This document shows, in pieces, positions 61,364 to 64,000 of a stretch of DNA of 64,000 nt. Made by a program: the position numbers and the translations under genes. The notes below the pieces were generated by a model. That model saw nothing but the letters and a program-made list of their open reading frames with translations. It had not been told where the DNA came from and did no database searches. Origin of the DNA: Verrucomicrobiaceae bacterium (GTDB lineage Bacteria > Verrucomicrobiota > Verrucomicrobiia > Verrucomicrobiales > Verrucomicrobiaceae); the NCBI GenBank assembly GCA_027484445.1, contig JAIXSY010000052.1, positions 1 through 64,000 on the forward strand, read 5' to 3'. Positions within the stretch are counted from its first letter, which is position 1; every line of letters begins with the position of its first letter.

Positions 61364-62934
61364 TGGCGGCGACGGCGCTGAGGTTTGGGCTGGGCATTGG
61401 GTATGGGCACTTGGCATCGGACGAGGGTGCCGCCGTCTTCGTCATGCTCCACGGACAGCACGCCGCCCATCATCCGAGCGCGGTGGCTCATCGTCAAGAG
61501 GCCCATGCCCGTGCTCTTCCCTGAGACATTGTCGGGGATGCCGATGCCATTGTCGCGGATGCTCAAAACGATCTCTCCCTCATGCTCTGACAGTGCGATC
61601 TCAATGCGGTCGGCTCGGCTGTGCTTGATGGCATTCGCCACGGCTTCTTGGGCGATTCGGTAGAGCTGAGTGGCCGTCTTGTTGTCAGAGACCTCCACCG
61701 GACGCTCACAGCGAAACGGCGCGCTGATGCGAAAGACACGCTCCGTGCTCTGCGCAAGGTCCGCGAGGGCAGCCATGAGCCCAGCAGAGTCCAGCACCAC
61801 GGGCATGAGGCCACGCGACATCTCACGGGCTCGGGTATTAGCCTGGGACACGAGACGCACGATTTCATCCAGGCTCTCCGCCTGCGGTAGGCCTGACTTC
61901 ACCAGCTGTTGATGCGCCACTTTGGCCAGACAACCGATAGCCGCGAGCTGCTGGCACAGGTCGTCATGGATGTCTTGACCGATGCGGTGCTGCTCTTCCT
62001 CACTGATGTGCAGGATTTTCTCTTCCAGAATCTTCCTTTCTGTCAGATCGCGGATGATGCCCGTGAACACACGCCGCCCATCAGGCAAAATGACCTCCCC
62101 GACTGATAAATCGAGCGGGAAAATGGTGCCATCTTTCCTCTGTCCCACGGCCTCTCGTCCGATGCCGATGATTTTCTTCACGCCCGTGCGCAGGTAATTC
62201 TGCACATAGCTGTCATGCTTGTCCCGGTAGGGCTGAGGCATGAGCATGCGGATGTTTTTCCCCACAACCTCACTTTTTTTGTAGCCAAAAATGCGCTCTG
62301 TGGAGGTGTTCGCCGTTTCGATGATGCAGTCCTCGCTCATCGTGATGATGGCGTTCACGGCCGTCTCCACGATGGCACGGCTTTGCTCTTCAGAGGTCAG
62401 CAGAGCCTCACGCGCTGCCAGCAGCTCCGTCACGTCGCGCCCGACACAGAGCACGCCCGTGACCTCGCCCGATTCATCACGGATGTCCGAGTGAACCCAC
62501 TCGATGTGCCGCAGATCGCCCATTTTGGTCAAAATCGGCTTCAGGTGGCTTTCGGTGCGATCACGACCGATGCGGCCACGGCAGCGCTCGGTCGCCTCTG
62601 CCTGATGCTCAGGCGGCACCAGGGTGGCGACCCATTCGCGGCCCTTGAGTTCCTCAAACGTCCAGCCAGTCATCTGCTCCATGCCTTGGCTGAGCCACAT
62701 GATGCGCCCCGAGATGTCCACCCCCATGACCAGCATGGCGGGGTGATTCACCATGCTTTCAAAAAGGGCGGGATCGGAGACAGGGCACATGCTTCGGCAG
62801 AGACGTGCAGGTTTGGCAGCATGTGCGCCGGTGTCAACACACCCGCAGCTGCCAGGGCATGGCTGGGATGCATCTTCTGCCTCACGCTGGAGCACGTCAC
62901 TCAGCGCCGCACAGGCTTGGCGGGAAAAGATCAT
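61360..62934 (-). CDS. PAS-domain sensor histidine kinase (HisKA_3 / NarX-type)
   Basis: Multiple PAS segments (GRIMWLSQGMEQMTGWTFEELKGREW; IIETANTSTERIFGYKKSEVVGKNIRMLMP); ISEEEQHRIGQDIHDDLCQQLAAIG; ATPase IAQEAVANAIKHSRAD...IRDNGIGIPDN...GMGLLTMSHRARMMGG. Confidence 0.92.
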   Translation of the reverse strand: MIFSRQACAALSDVLQREAEDASQPCPGSCGCVDTGAHAAKPARLCRSMCPVSDPALFESMVNHPAMLVMGVDISGRIMWLSQGMEQMTGWTFEELKGREWVATLVPPEHQAEATERCRGRIGRDRTESHLKPILTKMGDLRHIEWVHSDIRDESGEVTGVLCVGRDVTELLAAREALLTSEEQSRAIVETAVNAIITMSEDCIIETANTSTERIFGYKKSEVVGKNIRMLMPQPYRDKHDSYVQNYLRTGVKKIIGIGREAVGQRKDGTIFPLDLSVGEVILPDGRRVFTGIIRDLTERKILEEKILHISEEEQHRIGQDIHDDLCQQLAAIGCLAKVAHQQLVKSGLPQAESLDEIVRLVSQANTRAREMSRGLMPVVLDSAGLMAALADLAQSTERVFRISAPFRCERPVEVSDNKTATQLYRIAQEAVANAIKHSRADRIEIALSEHEGEIVLSIRDNGIGIPDNVSGKSTGMGLLTMSHRARMMGGVLSVEHDEDGGTLVRCQVPIPNAQPKPQRRRRQ

Positions 62935-63839
62935 GCTTCGCCCGTGGGCAAGACCTCCGGTTTGACGACAAGGATGGAGCACGGGGCATGGGCGACGATT
63001 TTCTCCGCCGTCGTTCCGATCAGAAGCTCGCGCAGGCCCGTACGTCCACGTGTCCCCAGCACGACCAGATCCGCGTGCGTGGTCTTCACATGCTCCAGGA
63101 TCGTCTCGCGAATGTTGATGCGTTCGATCACATGCGTCATGCATGGCACAGATGGATAAGCCTGCGTCACTCCGCTCACAAAAGTCTCCAGCTCTTTTTC
63201 CCAGTGCTCCAGACTGCCGTCATCAGCCCCGATAGGCATGGGTGAAATCAGACCGCCGTAGTCGATCGACATGGCTAGAGCAGACTGATAAACATGCACC
63301 GCGTTCAGCGTCGCACCCTCCAGCTCAGCGACCTGGGCAGCCCGCTGCAACGCCACTGCGGAGTTTTCTGAAAAATCCACGCAGGTAGCGAGATGCTTGT
63401 AGGCCCCCCAGGCATCCTCGCGCACCAGCAGCACGTCGATGGGAGACTTGCGAACGCATTGGGTCGCGATCGCACCGACGCGATGCGGATCCAGGCGCGA
63501 GCCCTTCACTCCCATGACCAGCAGGTCTGCGCCCTCCACACGGCAGGCATCGACCAGTTCGGTGAAAGGATGCCCGATGCGCACCTGCACCTCCAGGTCT
63601 GGCATGCCGAGCTCGGCATCTTCGAGAAACTTACGCAGCTTTGCTGTCCAGTCTGCCCGGATCGACGCCTGATCCGTGGACAGGGCGCGCTTCAGCTCAT
63701 GCACCAGAAATTCATCCATGACATGAACCGCTGTGATGCGGGCTTTGAGCGGAGCAGCCAGCCTCGCGGCCTGGCGCAGTGCATTCAGGCAGGAAGGCGT
63801 GAAGTCCACGGCAAGCACGAGGTGAGCGTAAGGTTTCAT
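62931..63839 (-). CDS. Tandem universal stress protein (UspA family)
   Basis: Two Usp domains: HLVLAVDFTPSCLNALRQAARLAAPL...ADLLVMGVKGSRLDPHRVGAIATQCVRKSPIDVLLVR and HLATCVDFSENSAVALQRAAQVA...ADLVVLGTRGRTGLRELLIGTTAEKIVAHAPCSILVVK. Confidence 0.93.
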   Translation of the reverse strand: MKPYAHLVLAVDFTPSCLNALRQAARLAAPLKARITAVHVMDEFLVHELKRALSTDQASIRADWTAKLRKFLEDAELGMPDLEVQVRIGHPFTELVDACRVEGADLLVMGVKGSRLDPHRVGAIATQCVRKSPIDVLLVREDAWGAYKHLATCVDFSENSAVALQRAAQVAELEGATLNAVHVYQSALAMSIDYGGLISPMPIGADDGSLEHWEKELETFVSGVTQAYPSVPCMTHVIERINIRETILEHVKTTHADLVVLGTRGRTGLRELLIGTTAEKIVAHAPCSILVVKPEVLPTGEA

Positions 63840-64000
63840 GGTTTTCACGTGCACAGAGTAAGCAGGCATGGCCCACCGCCGCGCCCTATTCCTTGCTTTC
63901 CAGTGGGCGGTGCTTGTCCTGCATCTTGCAGAACGCTCAGCATGGGGAAAGAGTGCGCTCTCACGCTCCATGCTCCCATGAACGCCCGCCACATCCCCCT

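Overview
The window looks chromosomal and probably verrucomicrobial. This is inferred from PEP-CTERM and autotransporter-strand repeats, PQQ-like propellers, a sulfatase and a TIGR02597-like C-terminus; I could not test the taxonomy. The flanks are mostly housekeeping or cell-envelope genes: isochorismate synthase, tlyA, UPF0102, surE, a family-4-like uracil-DNA glycosylase, two tandem PQQ-like propeller proteins, sulfatase, L,D-transpeptidase, TauE/SafE permease, der, tRNA-Glu, amidase, LysM lipoprotein, a CelD/BcsL-type GNAT, murJ, TPR, a PpiD/SurA-like protein, and a UspA / PAS histidine kinase / NarL-type regulator operon. The centre (17.3-55.6 kb) holds two very large surface-protein genes. 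The first is a single uninterrupted 29.8-kb ORF (9,943 aa) built from about 30 SdrD_B-like domains, about 23 'putative Ig' domains in three arrays, DUF11 domains, at least four beta-propeller-like regions, and PA14 and LamG modules nested inside Ig domains. The second is a 2,714-aa autotransporter-strand-repeat protein with a C-terminal PEP-CTERM signal. Other points worth checking are a candidate structured small RNA with a strong terminator (about 9.75-9.88 kb), a family-4-like UDG lacking most Fe-S cysteines, a Cys-rich N-terminus on the histidine kinase, several inverted repeats, and a 1.2-kb-period repeat in the PEP-CTERM gene. All calls come from reading the sequence and ORF translations; no database search was run.
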